Below the pieces are notes generated by a model. That model saw only the letters and a program-made list of their open reading frames with translations, was not told the DNA's origin and made no database searches. The translations under genes and the position numbers were made by a program. Source: Chloroflexota bacterium (GTDB lineage: Bacteria; Chloroflexota; Ktedonobacteria; Ktedonobacterales; Ktedonobacteraceae). Taken from it: DNA of 8,496 bases. This document shows, one piece after another, positions 1 to 5,742 of the stretch (its first letter is position 1; every line of letters begins with the position of its first letter). The stretch is from assembly GCA_005879655.1 (NCBI GenBank), contig VBJK01000465.1, forward strand, positions 1-8,496. The letters run 5' to 3'.

Positions 1-301
<301 letters not shown>

Positions 302-604
302 TTACTCCACAACACCCATTATGTCGCTCTCGCGGAGGATTAAATATTCTTCACCGTCGAGCTTAACTTCGGTTCCTGCATACTTCGCAAACAGCACCCT
401 ATCTCCAACTTTCATTTCAAGAGTGGTGCGTTTGCCATTATCGAGTACTTTGCCAGAACCAATGGCCAGCACTTCGCCTTCTTGCGGCTTCTCTTTTGCT
501 GTATCCGGCAAGACAATACCGCTCTTCGTGACAGCTTCACGAGCCAGCGCTTTGACAACCAAACGATCACCGAGCGGTTGAAGCTTAACTCTCACTGTTG
601 GCAT
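302..604 (-). CDS. groES: GroES co-chaperonin
   Basis: A 100-residue GroES (Cpn10), the heptameric lid that caps GroEL during ATP-driven folding. The length is normal for the family (95-105). The N-terminus reads [15 protein letters not shown], the usual signature of the first strands. The mobile loop spans about residues 22-36 and contains the hydrophobic tripeptide I-V-L (in SGIVLPD) that docks on the GroEL apical domain. The C-terminal half has the expected [15 protein letters not shown] and [11 protein letters not shown] motifs. The ATG at 604-602 is preceded by a strong GGAGG (616-612) at 7 nt. The gene is first in the operon, with groEL 52 bp downstream. The upstream region carries a promoter and CIRCE element, so heat-inducible HrcA control is expected. 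The gene looks intact and ordinary. Confidence 0.98.
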   Translation of the reverse strand: MPTVRVKLQPLGDRLVVKALAREAVTKSGIVLPDTAKEKPQEGEVLAIGSGKVLDNGKRTTLEMKVGDRVLFAKYAGTEVKLDGEEYLILRESDIMGVVE

Positions 605-660
605 GCTTATTCCTCCCTATGTCTGTTTTTATATAAGACCCATGGGACTGTACCTGAGTA

Positions 661-687
661 TTAGCACTCTCATGCGTAGATTGCTTA
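661..687 (-). promoter_or_regulatory. CIRCE operator (HrcA-binding inverted repeat)
   Basis: On the plus strand TTAGCACTC (661-669) is followed by exactly 9 nt (670-678) and then GATTGCTTA (679-687). The consensus CIRCE is TTAGCACTC-N9-GAGTGCTAA, so one arm is perfect and the other matches 7 of 9, 16 of 18 in total. Seen from groES, the promoter-distal arm is perfect and the promoter-proximal arm is degenerate. It lies between the predicted -10 and the groES start, at roughly +5 to +31 of the expected transcript. That is the standard position for HrcA repression of groESL. Confidence 0.93.
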
Positions 688-697
688 TCTGGCCTAT

Positions 698-726
698 ATA
701 ATACACCATAGTTGCCCAATATGCAA
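698..726 (-). promoter_or_regulatory. groESL promoter
   Basis: Read on the minus strand, TTGCAT (726-721) and TATTAT (703-698) are separated by 17 nt. The -10 matches TATAAT in 5 of 6 positions, while the -35 matches TTGACA only in TTG. The predicted transcript start, near 691, falls just before the CIRCE element and gives an untranslated leader of about 87 nt. The arrangement fits a housekeeping-sigma promoter repressed by HrcA. Confidence 0.7.
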
Positions 727-810
727 GAGTATGAGAGAATTTCGGGTTCATAGCAAGGAAGGTAGCTATAATGAGAGGCAATTCAGCAGTAGCAACATGC
801 CCACAAATTA

Positions 811-834
811 TGTTATACTTCAAATAATATGAAG
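811..834 (+). promoter_or_regulatory. Extended -10 promoter for the kinase gene, with inverted repeat at the start site
   Basis: TGTTATACT (811-819) is an extended -10 (TGnTATACT). No convincing -35 lies 16-18 nt upstream. The start site would be about 826, giving a leader of roughly 110 nt. An inverted repeat CTTCA (818-822) / TGAAG (830-834) with a 7-nt spacer overlaps the end of the -10 and the start site, so it could be a repressor site. The rest of the interval 727-935 is AT-rich and holds only a short upstream ORF (913-939) and the palindrome TACATATGTA (904-913). Confidence 0.5.
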
Positions 835-912
835 CCGCGTCAGGTATTCTTAGCTATGTGTGTCATGCATATCTGTGTTGACGAGTGTCTTTCTTTAATA
901 GAGTACATATGT

Positions 913-939
913 ATGATGACTGTTGAAACAAACGCATGA
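913..939 (+). other. Candidate 8-codon upstream ORF overlapping the kinase start (ATGA)
   Basis: ATG ATG ACT GTT GAA ACA AAC GCA TGA encodes MMTVETNA. Its stop codon TGA (937-939) overlaps the kinase ATG (936-938) as ATGA, the classical translational-coupling arrangement. The kinase start has no visible Shine-Dalgarno of its own, which makes coupling attractive. However, the upstream ORF also lacks a strong ribosome site; only AGAG lies just before it. Short ORFs like this arise by chance, so the call is tentative. Confidence 0.3.
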
Positions 940-3068
940 AAGAACAACATAACCCTACCACTGAGCAGCATGTTGATAAAAAACGCCATGAGCCGACGAG
1001 TAGCAACCGGGACGGCCAGGTCGGGCAATCCTTTGGCAATTATGACCTCGTGCGTCGTATTGATGTTGGTGGTATGGGTGAGGTGTACCTGGCATGCCAG
1101 CGTACGGCCTTTGGACGCCAGGTGGCCGTCAAGATTATTCGCTCTGATCTGGTGCACGATGTGGTGACACGCCAACGTTTCTTACGCGAAGCTGAGGTGA
1201 GTGCGCATCTCAAACACGAGCATATCCTCCCACTAGTGGAATTTGGTGAGGAGCAAGGGAGGCTCTTCCTTGTCACTCCTTATATTGAGGGCGGCACACT
1301 GGCACGTCGCCTCCAAAAGGGTCCGCTCTCACTCTCTGAGGTGCATCAGCTATTCACAGCCCTGGCGCAGGCCGTTGCTTATATTCACCGGCGCGGCGTG
1401 ATCCATCGCGATCTCAAGCCCAGCAATGTCCTGCTCGATCAGGAGGAGGGGAGCCAGCAGACGTATGTGCGCTTGATTGATTTTGGCATTGCATCTTTAC
1501 AAGGCTCTGCCGCCAGTCCTCCGCTCACTGCCGCTAAAACTGAGGTAGGAACGGTTGCTTACATGGCTCCCGAACGTCTCGATGGTGTGGCTGCGATCAG
1601 CAATGACATTTACTCATTGGGCATTATCCTTTATCAGATGCTGACAGGTCATATTCCCTCAAAAGAGAAGGCATTCGCCGCACCAGCTCCCTTTGATACG
1701 ATCATACGCCGTTGCTTGGCCGCTAATCCGTCGCTACGTTTCGCTAGCGCTGAAGAATTGCTCAAGGACTTCGAGCAGGCGTATCAGCCCTCGTATAGCA
1801 CTGCCCAGACCGTACGACAACAGCCTTCTGTAGTTGAGCTTTCCCCCATCCGTCCTGCTGTGCCAAGAAACGAAGAGGAACCCTTGGAGAACGAAGAGTT
1901 TACCATCCGACGCTTGACTGCGTCACAACCGATGAGGTATATCGCACGCGAGAGTAGCAGAGTACTGTACCGTACCGGAGAGATACCGGTGGTTGGCCCT
2001 GACGCTTCAGTCCCGGTCCCAAATTTTGTGGGAGGAGACTATGATGCTCCTACCAGTACGTTCGATCCCATGCGTGGCACTGGCCAACACCAACAGATCG
2101 ACGATGAATCATCTCCCAAAAGAAAGTCCTCACGCCGTCCTAAGACGCGCAAGCCATCATTGGTGGTCCTGCTCGCACTTTCCATCCTTATTCTTGCGGT
2201 GATCATCGCAGGCCTGAGTTTGGCCGTCTACCAGACCTCTATTGCCTCAAACATCACAGTGAGGCCGCAGGTACAGACAATCAGTAAAGTGTATACCATT
2301 AAAGCACAACCTGGTCTGACATCAGCGAATGTGGCTAGAGCTGCCATCCCTATCAATGTAATGCAAGAAACGGACACGGCTGGGGACACAGCCCCGACTA
2401 CTGGTAAGCCAATCCTGTGTTTTCTTCCTATCAATTGTCCTAAAATAGTCTCTGCTGATGATATTAGTAGGCTGGTTGCCAAGGAACATCAGCAGTTGAA
2501 AGAAAAACTGACACAGAAGCTTAACCAGGAACTGCAACAGAAGAAGGCAAGCAGCGCAGGCGATATTAGCTGTGTTGATACTGGCGGCACATCTAACCCA
2601 CAGGAGGGTGCACAGAGCGATAGTGTTACAGTCACGCTTACAGAACAATGTTCAGCAAAGTTTTATCTCACTAGCGATGCGCTTGGCTTGGCTTCTAATC
2701 TGTTGCAGAAAGATGTGCCTGCACATTTTCAATTGCTCAAACAACACACCACCATTGGTCAGCCTGTTGTGGTACGTGGTACCGATGCCAATGGGGCTGT
2801 TAGTTTGCTAGTACCTGTCGCGGGGGTCGCGCAATATCAGTTCTCTGATACAGACCTGCAAAATATGCAGAATCATATCAAAGGGATGAAGAAAAAGGAT
2901 GCCATGGCGTTCATCGCACAACAGACGGGGGTCGATCCAGAGGGCATTGAGGTCGCGATCACTTATGGTGGAGATACGCTACCCAATGATCTAAATCAGA
3001 TCCATGTGAGTTCTAGCCAGCCCCTGAGTATACCGACGCCACTGCTTCCGCCAGTACCGAGGGGATGA
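936..3068 (+). CDS. Transmembrane Ser/Thr protein kinase (PknB-like), non-PASTA ectodomain
   Basis: A 710-residue Hanks-type Ser/Thr kinase predicted to phosphorylate cytoplasmic proteins in response to an extracytoplasmic cue. The kinase domain (about 37-285) is complete: glycine loop VGGMGEVYLA (44-53), ATP-anchoring Lys66 in VAVKII, alpha-C Glu85, catalytic HRDLKPSN (157-164, base Asp159), DFG (182-184), APE (211-213), Asp224 of the F helix and Arg268. The region 286-405 is an acidic then basic, low-complexity juxtamembrane linker. One transmembrane helix (about 408-432) follows a KRKSSRRPKTRK stop-transfer cluster, leaving about 275 residues outside. The ectodomain has no PASTA, WD40 or TPR pattern. 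It has a charged helix (about 508-540), four cysteines (495, 501, 546, 572) and a VSLLVPVAG...YQFSD...LPNDLNQIHV end that recalls the baseplate-J-like extracellular modules of Ktedonobacteria; that comparison is from memory. An in-frame stop at 924-926 makes 936 the first possible start. The gene converges on recX 38 bp away. Confidence 0.93.
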   Translation: MKEQHNPTTEQHVDKKRHEPTSSNRDGQVGQSFGNYDLVRRIDVGGMGEVYLACQRTAFGRQVAVKIIRSDLVHDVVTRQRFLREAEVSAHLKHEHILPLVEFGEEQGRLFLVTPYIEGGTLARRLQKGPLSLSEVHQLFTALAQAVAYIHRRGVIHRDLKPSNVLLDQEEGSQQTYVRLIDFGIASLQGSAASPPLTAAKTEVGTVAYMAPERLDGVAAISNDIYSLGIILYQMLTGHIPSKEKAFAAPAPFDTIIRRCLAANPSLRFASAEELLKDFEQAYQPSYSTAQTVRQQPSVVELSPIRPAVPRNEEEPLENEEFTIRRLTASQPMRYIARESSRVLYRTGEIPVVGPDASVPVPNFVGGDYDAPTSTFDPMRGTGQHQQIDDESSPKRKSSRRPKTRKPSLVVLLALSILILAVIIAGLSLAVYQTSIASNITVRPQVQTISKVYTIKAQPGLTSANVARAAIPINVMQETDTAGDTAPTTGKPILCFLPINCPKIVSADDISRLVAKEHQQLKEKLTQKLNQELQQKKASSAGDISCVDTGGTSNPQEGAQSDSVTVTLTEQCSAKFYLTSDALGLASNLLQKDVPAHFQLLKQHTTIGQPVVVRGTDANGAVSLLVPVAGVAQYQFSDTDLQNMQNHIKGMKKKDAMAFIAQQTGVDPEGIEVAITYGGDTLPNDLNQIHVSSSQPLSIPTPLLPPVPRG

Positions 3069-3106
3069 CTTTTGGCCTACTCTATAATAATGGGATGACT
3101 GCTTTT

Positions 3107-3763
3107 CTAAGAGTCTTCTTCTTCAATTTGTTCTTGTTTGGCGTCCTTCCAGAGCGTTTTCACAACGTGCGTGGTCACTTCGTAGCTGAAGCCGCGCCGT
3201 TGCAGAAATGAGCCAAGGCGGCGATAGAAGGTGGCATAGTCCATCGCTGGTTGTCGTAATAGGGAGCGCGCTTTTTTCTGTGCTGCGCTCAGCGCCTTTT
3301 CTTCATCCCGTTCATCATCAACCAATTCCTCAATGAGCGAACTACCTACCCCCTTCATACGCAGTTCGTGCTTGAGCGCTTGAGCGCCTTTGGGGTTAAA
3401 CTGTTCACGCGTCTCTACCCAGAAGGTGGCGAAGTTGCGATCATTAACGAGGTCCATTTGCTCCAGCCGCTCAATCACTGCATCAATTAATGTGGGTGGC
3501 GTACTCTTGCCACGTAGATAGTTCCGTACCTCCTGGCGGCTACGCGGACGTAAGGAGAGGAAGTTGAGTGCACGTTCGAGTGCTTGTTGTTGTGCTTCTT
3601 CCTGATGCAAGCGCTCTAGTTGCTCTGCCGTTAGCTCTTGCCCAATCTTCAGGTTCATCTCTAAGACGATCGTGGCGTGGACAGCCAGCAAGAAGTTGCC
3701 ATCAACAAAGATGTTGACGCGCTCGGCGTTATTGGTTTGTTGTTGTAAAGAGGTGATGCGCAT
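3107..3763 (-). CDS. recX: RecX, RecA regulatory protein
   Basis: A 218-residue RecX, which binds the RecA filament and modulates recombination and SOS induction. Visible family features are an N-terminal strand region (RVNIFVDGNFLLAVHATIVLE, about 15-35) followed by repeated three-helix blocks. These are A-L-N-F-L-S-L-R-P-R-S-R-Q-E-V (65-79), LVNDRNFATFWVETR (105-119) with NPKGAQALKHELRMKGV (123-139), and a C-terminal F-L-Q-R-R-G-F-S-Y-E-V block (187-197). The length suits the family, which is often 150-270 residues. The open frame extends 47 codons further upstream to 3904, but that extension is translated GC-rich repeat (SGGPGGGSLPGG...). The RecX homology begins at Met 3763-3761, six nt after a perfect TATAAT, so the shorter start is preferred. 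There is no Shine-Dalgarno, consistent with a leaderless message. recA is not in the window. The stop is TAG at 3109-3107. Confidence 0.9.
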   Translation of the reverse strand: MRITSLQQQTNNAERVNIFVDGNFLLAVHATIVLEMNLKIGQELTAEQLERLHQEEAQQQALERALNFLSLRPRSRQEVRNYLRGKSTPPTLIDAVIERLEQMDLVNDRNFATFWVETREQFNPKGAQALKHELRMKGVGSSLIEELVDDERDEEKALSAAQKKARSLLRQPAMDYATFYRRLGSFLQRRGFSYEVTTHVVKTLWKDAKQEQIEEEDS

Positions 3764-3778
3764 AAAAACATTATACCA
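3764..3778 (-). promoter_or_regulatory. Extended -10 promoter giving a leaderless recX mRNA
   Basis: On the minus strand TGGTATAAT (3778-3770) is a perfect extended -10 (TGnTATAAT). It is followed by 6 nt (GTTTTT) and then the recX ATG at 3763. With usual spacing the transcript would start at, or within a base of, the A of that ATG, giving a leaderless mRNA. This agrees with the absence of any Shine-Dalgarno. No -35 match is seen; the sequence there is part of a GC-rich hairpin. Confidence 0.65.
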
Positions 3779-3792
3779 CTCGCTTTCTCCTG

Positions 3793-3805
3793 CCGCCTCT
3801 GGCGG
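3793..3805. repeat. Short perfect hairpin CCGCC-TCT-GGCGG
   Basis: A 5-bp perfect inverted repeat with a 3-nt loop sits where the recX -35 would lie. It is followed on the plus strand by TAAAAGAG, not a T-run, so it is not a terminator. It may belong to the adjacent GC-rich repeat block or be a protein-binding site at the recX promoter. Confidence 0.4.
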
Positions 3806-3827
3806 TAAAAGAGAAGAAGAGAAGTAT

Positions 3828-3880
3828 TTGGGGACACCCCACACCCCGCCAGGGAGGCTACCGCCCCCTGGACCCCCACT
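3828..3880. repeat. GC-rich palindromic block, likely dispersed intergenic repeat
   Basis: A 53-bp block made of C- and G-runs: TTGGGGACACCCC, ACACCCCGCCAGGGAGG, then CCGCCCCCTGGACCCCC. CCAGGG (3849-3854) pairs with CCCTGG (3866-3871), and GGGG pairs with CCCC further out. Its composition contrasts sharply with the AT-rich sequence that follows. Very similar blocks (GGGGTCCAGGGGGC...CCCCTGGCGGGGT...GGGGTGTCCCC) occur in many copies between genes in Chloroflexota genomes; this is recalled and cannot be tested with one copy. It is read in both flanking open frames (recX extension and plus-strand ORF), giving artefactual PPGPP- and GGPGG-type peptides. Confidence 0.55.
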
Positions 3881-3920
3881 TAAGCAATGGCAAGTTACAT
3901 ACATCTTTTTATCTATTTTA

Positions 3921-3948
3921 TTTACAAGGGGTAATTACAATCTATATA
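3921..3948 (+). promoter_or_regulatory. Promoter for the repeat-tailed membrane protein
   Basis: TTTACA (3921-3926, 5 of 6 to the -35 consensus) is followed after 16 nt by TATATA (3943-3948, 4 of 6 to TATAAT). The predicted start, near 3954-3956, leaves a leader of about 35 nt before the TTG start at 3990. It lies in an AT-rich stretch immediately after the GC-rich block, which supports a gene start downstream of here and not inside recX. Confidence 0.5.
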
Positions 3949-3989
3949 GGGATATTATTTTTGTTTGTAATAGAAAGGGAATAAGACCA

Positions 3990-5441
3990 TTGTATACTCC
4001 ACCAAATAAGGGTCAACATACATCTTTTGATAATCAATCTGATACTGTGCCTATATTTCGCCAGTATCCGCAAAATCCTCGTCCTTTTGCAGCTGGAAAA
4101 CTTGGTGACGCGCCAGCAGCGTCTTCAGCGAACGACTCACAACTGCTGATATTAATACTGGGATACATTACTGGCTGGTTCCTTGTTTTTCTGGGCCTAA
4201 CAAGTAAATTTAGTCCTTTTTACGTCCTGAGTTGCTGTATGTTTTGTGGACTGATCGTCTCGCTACTGATTATGGATTGGCTAGGCTCGATAACGCTCGC
4301 CGGGCTGATACAGTGGCAACGGTTAAAGCTCTCTCATCGGTTCTGGCTGGGCTGTGTACTGTTGCTGCTATTTCCTATGATCCCTGGCATCTATCTTGTG
4401 CGTTATTGTCTTTTCCATCGCTATCGCTGTATCAGCGTGCATACCGTGCCATATTTCTCCGTGGTACGCGCAAAGATAGGATTGGCGATTGGCGGTCTAA
4501 TCACTGTCTGTTTAGCCATTGCTTTCATGATAATAAGTAGTTCGACTTCTACCAACCAGATTGAGCCGCTACAAACGACAACAATACAAAATGTCAACTC
4601 GATAAGCACTCAAGGTATTCAGGTACCTGATGTTACAGCGACGGAAACTATCCAGCCGCAGACGCCAACACCAGTGGCAATGAGCGCTCAGGAGACGCCA
4701 ATACCAGTGGCATTTAACATTCTAGAGGACACCTCAACACCAATGGCAATGAGCACTCAGGAGACGCCAACGCCAGTGGCAATTGCACCAGATGAACCCG
4801 TTCTAACAGAGCCAACGTTTGCCGCAACGAAGCCAACGCCGGTCAAGACGCTGCCCAAAGCGACCTCTGTACCCTCAGAGCCAATATCCGTCTCAGCAAC
4901 ACCAACCTCCGTGCCACCGACATCAAAGTCAACATCGGTACCACCAAAACGAACCTCCGTACCACCACTATCAAAACCAACGTCGGTACCACCAAAAGCA
5001 ACATCGGCCTCGTCAGTTCCAACGTCTCTATCGCCAGATACAACGTTGGCATTGCCACAGCCAACGTCAGCCTCATCAGTCCCAACACCTGTATCGTCAG
5101 ATACAACGTTGGCATCGCCACAGCCAACATCAGTCCCAACACTGGTATCACCAGAAGCAACGCCGGTATCACCAAAAGCAACGTCAGTCCCAACACTGGT
5201 ATCACCAGAAGCAACGCCGGTATCACCAAAAGCAACATCAGTCCCAACACTGGTATCGCCAAAGCCAACATCAGTCCCAACGCCGGTATCATCGAAACCG
5301 ACAGCGGTACCATCGGCTCCAACGGCGGTCCCAACGCCGGTATCATCGAAACCAACAGCGGCCCCAACGCCGGTACCATCGGCTCCAGCATCTGAAGTAC
5401 CGACGTTAACACCTGCACAACACACTGGGGACACAGAGTAA
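3990..5441 (+). CDS. Membrane protein with long Pro/Thr/Ser-rich repeat tail, function unknown
   Basis: I do not recognise a family. With the TTG start at 3990 the protein has 483 residues. Residues 1-50 are a soluble Pro/Asn/Gln-rich segment (YTPPNKGQHTSFDN...). Hydrophobic segments follow at about 52-71, 78-98, 118-142 (with a kinked FPMIPG) and 163-182. The loops around the third segment are Arg/Lys/His-rich, so both are probably cytoplasmic and that segment may be a re-entrant hairpin. This would place the N-terminus inside and the tail outside. Residues about 186-483 are low-complexity TPVA/TSVP/PTPVSSKP repeats, typical of extended surface stalks; no LPXTG or binding domain is visible. 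The frame is open back to 3672, but that part lies antisense to recX and through the GC-rich block. No Met occurs between there and the membrane region. TTG 3990 is preceded by AAAGGGA (3974-3980) and a promoter. The next plausible start is GTG about 57 nt further on. Confidence 0.72.
   Translation: MYTPPNKGQHTSFDNQSDTVPIFRQYPQNPRPFAAGKLGDAPAASSANDSQLLILILGYITGWFLVFLGLTSKFSPFYVLSCCMFCGLIVSLLIMDWLGSITLAGLIQWQRLKLSHRFWLGCVLLLLFPMIPGIYLVRYCLFHRYRCISVHTVPYFSVVRAKIGLAIGGLITVCLAIAFMIISSSTSTNQIEPLQTTTIQNVNSISTQGIQVPDVTATETIQPQTPTPVAMSAQETPIPVAFNILEDTSTPMAMSTQETPTPVAIAPDEPVLTEPTFAATKPTPVKTLPKATSVPSEPISVSATPTSVPPTSKSTSVPPKRTSVPPLSKPTSVPPKATSASSVPTSLSPDTTLALPQPTSASSVPTPVSSDTTLASPQPTSVPTLVSPEATPVSPKATSVPTLVSPEATPVSPKATSVPTLVSPKPTSVPTPVSSKPTAVPSAPTAVPTPVSSKPTAAPTPVPSAPASEVPTLTPAQHTGDTE
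4994..5119 (+). repeat. 63-bp in-frame tandem repeat (two copies)
   Basis: Two adjacent diverged 63-bp units (4994-5056 and 5057-5119), 21 codons each, share the core CAGATACAACGTTGGCAT (starting at 5035 and 5098) and the preceding CAGTYCCAACRYCTSTATCG. They encode Ser/Thr/Pro/Val-rich tail sequence. A looser 69-bp repetition of GCAATGAGCRCTCAGGAGAC occurs earlier (about 4678 and 4747). Confidence 0.7.
5130..5390 (+). repeat. 54-bp in-frame tandem repeat array
   Basis: Units 5130-5183 and 5184-5237 are identical except for the last base and encode the 18-residue unit SVPTLVSPEATPVSPKAT. A truncated 33-bp copy follows (5238-5270). A variant family of the same 54-bp period comes next (5274-5327 and from 5328), with the core GTCCCAACGCCGGTATCATC. 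The near identity of the first two copies suggests recent duplication and probable length variation between strains. All units keep the reading frame. Confidence 0.85.
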
Positions 5442-5742
5442 TCGAAGGTGCACTAGTAGCATAAGACGAGCGAGGGAGAGTGAGAGAAGCATTATCCCAC
5501 TATCCTCTTACTGTCCTAATCTAAACTCCAATACTGATGGAGAGGATATAATTAAGAGGAGAACACAGTGATCAACAGCAGGAAGCCCGCTGTTAATCTA
5601 GGACAACCAGGTCCTTGAAAGCGGCATGACCTTACGTTGATTACTTGAGAGACTGGTGAGCAATGATGCTACAGTTCTTGCATTGGGCAGGACGTTGGGA
5701 CTGTCTGCCCGTCCACAAATATAAAAGTAGGATCTATGTAAA
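5442..5742 (+). promoter_or_regulatory. Leader/intergenic region before the BTAD gene, with several small hairpins
   Basis: This 301-bp gap holds no convincing full-size gene. A perfect TATAAT (5547-5552) without a clear -35 could start a leader of about 185 nt. Downstream of it are three inverted repeats: AACAGC/GCTGTT (5574-5594, plus two inner G-C pairs), GGAC/GTCC (5601-5614), and GGGCAG(G)AC/GTCTGCCC (5685-5710, one bulge). No T-run follows any of them. A second weak -10-like TATAAA is at 5720-5725. The BTAD start has AGGA (5729-5732) 10 nt upstream, and an ATG-TAA start-stop pair (5736-5741) sits between them. No match to a known riboswitch is recognised. Confidence 0.4.
5568..5618 (+). 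CDS. Possible 16-residue leader peptide
   Basis: A GTG-started ORF encodes MINSRKPAVNLGQPGP and is preceded by a good Shine-Dalgarno, AGGAG (5557-5561), at 6 nt. It covers the first two hairpins of the leader region, so translation could alter their folding. Against it: if transcription starts from TATAAT at 5547, the start site would be near 5558-5559 and the ribosome site would lie at the extreme 5' end. No run of regulatory codons is present. It may be chance. Confidence 0.2.
   Translation: MINSRKPAVNLGQPGP

Noticed and set aside
840..1175. Minus-strand 111-codon ORF over the kinase start
   Set aside because: It is a shadow of the kinase N-terminus and its promoter, with no recognisable domain.
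3069..3106. Terminator between the convergent kinase and recX genes
   Set aside because: In these 38 bp I see no stem followed by a T-run in either direction.
3764..3904. 47-residue N-terminal extension of RecX
   Set aside because: It encodes the GC-rich repeat (GGPGGG-type peptide) and the promoter; RecX similarity begins only at the Met of 3763.
3672..3989. Extension of the membrane-protein ORF into recX
   Set aside because: It is antisense to recX and passes through the repeat block; a promoter and Shine-Dalgarno lie downstream.
4994..5390. Repeats as a CRISPR array
   Set aside because: The units are contiguous, keep codon frame and have no unique spacers; they are coding tandem repeats.
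4757..5434. Long minus-strand open frame (225 codons, Gly/Val/Asp/Thr-rich) opposite the repeat tail
   Set aside because: It is the mirror of the low-complexity Pro/Thr repeat; repeated codons avoid stops on all frames. There is no ribosome site or domain.
5442..5546. Stem GAGGGAGAGTG/CACTATCCTC as a terminator after the repeat-tailed gene
   Set aside because: It is too imperfect and has no T-run; it is probably just purine/pyrimidine-rich sequence.
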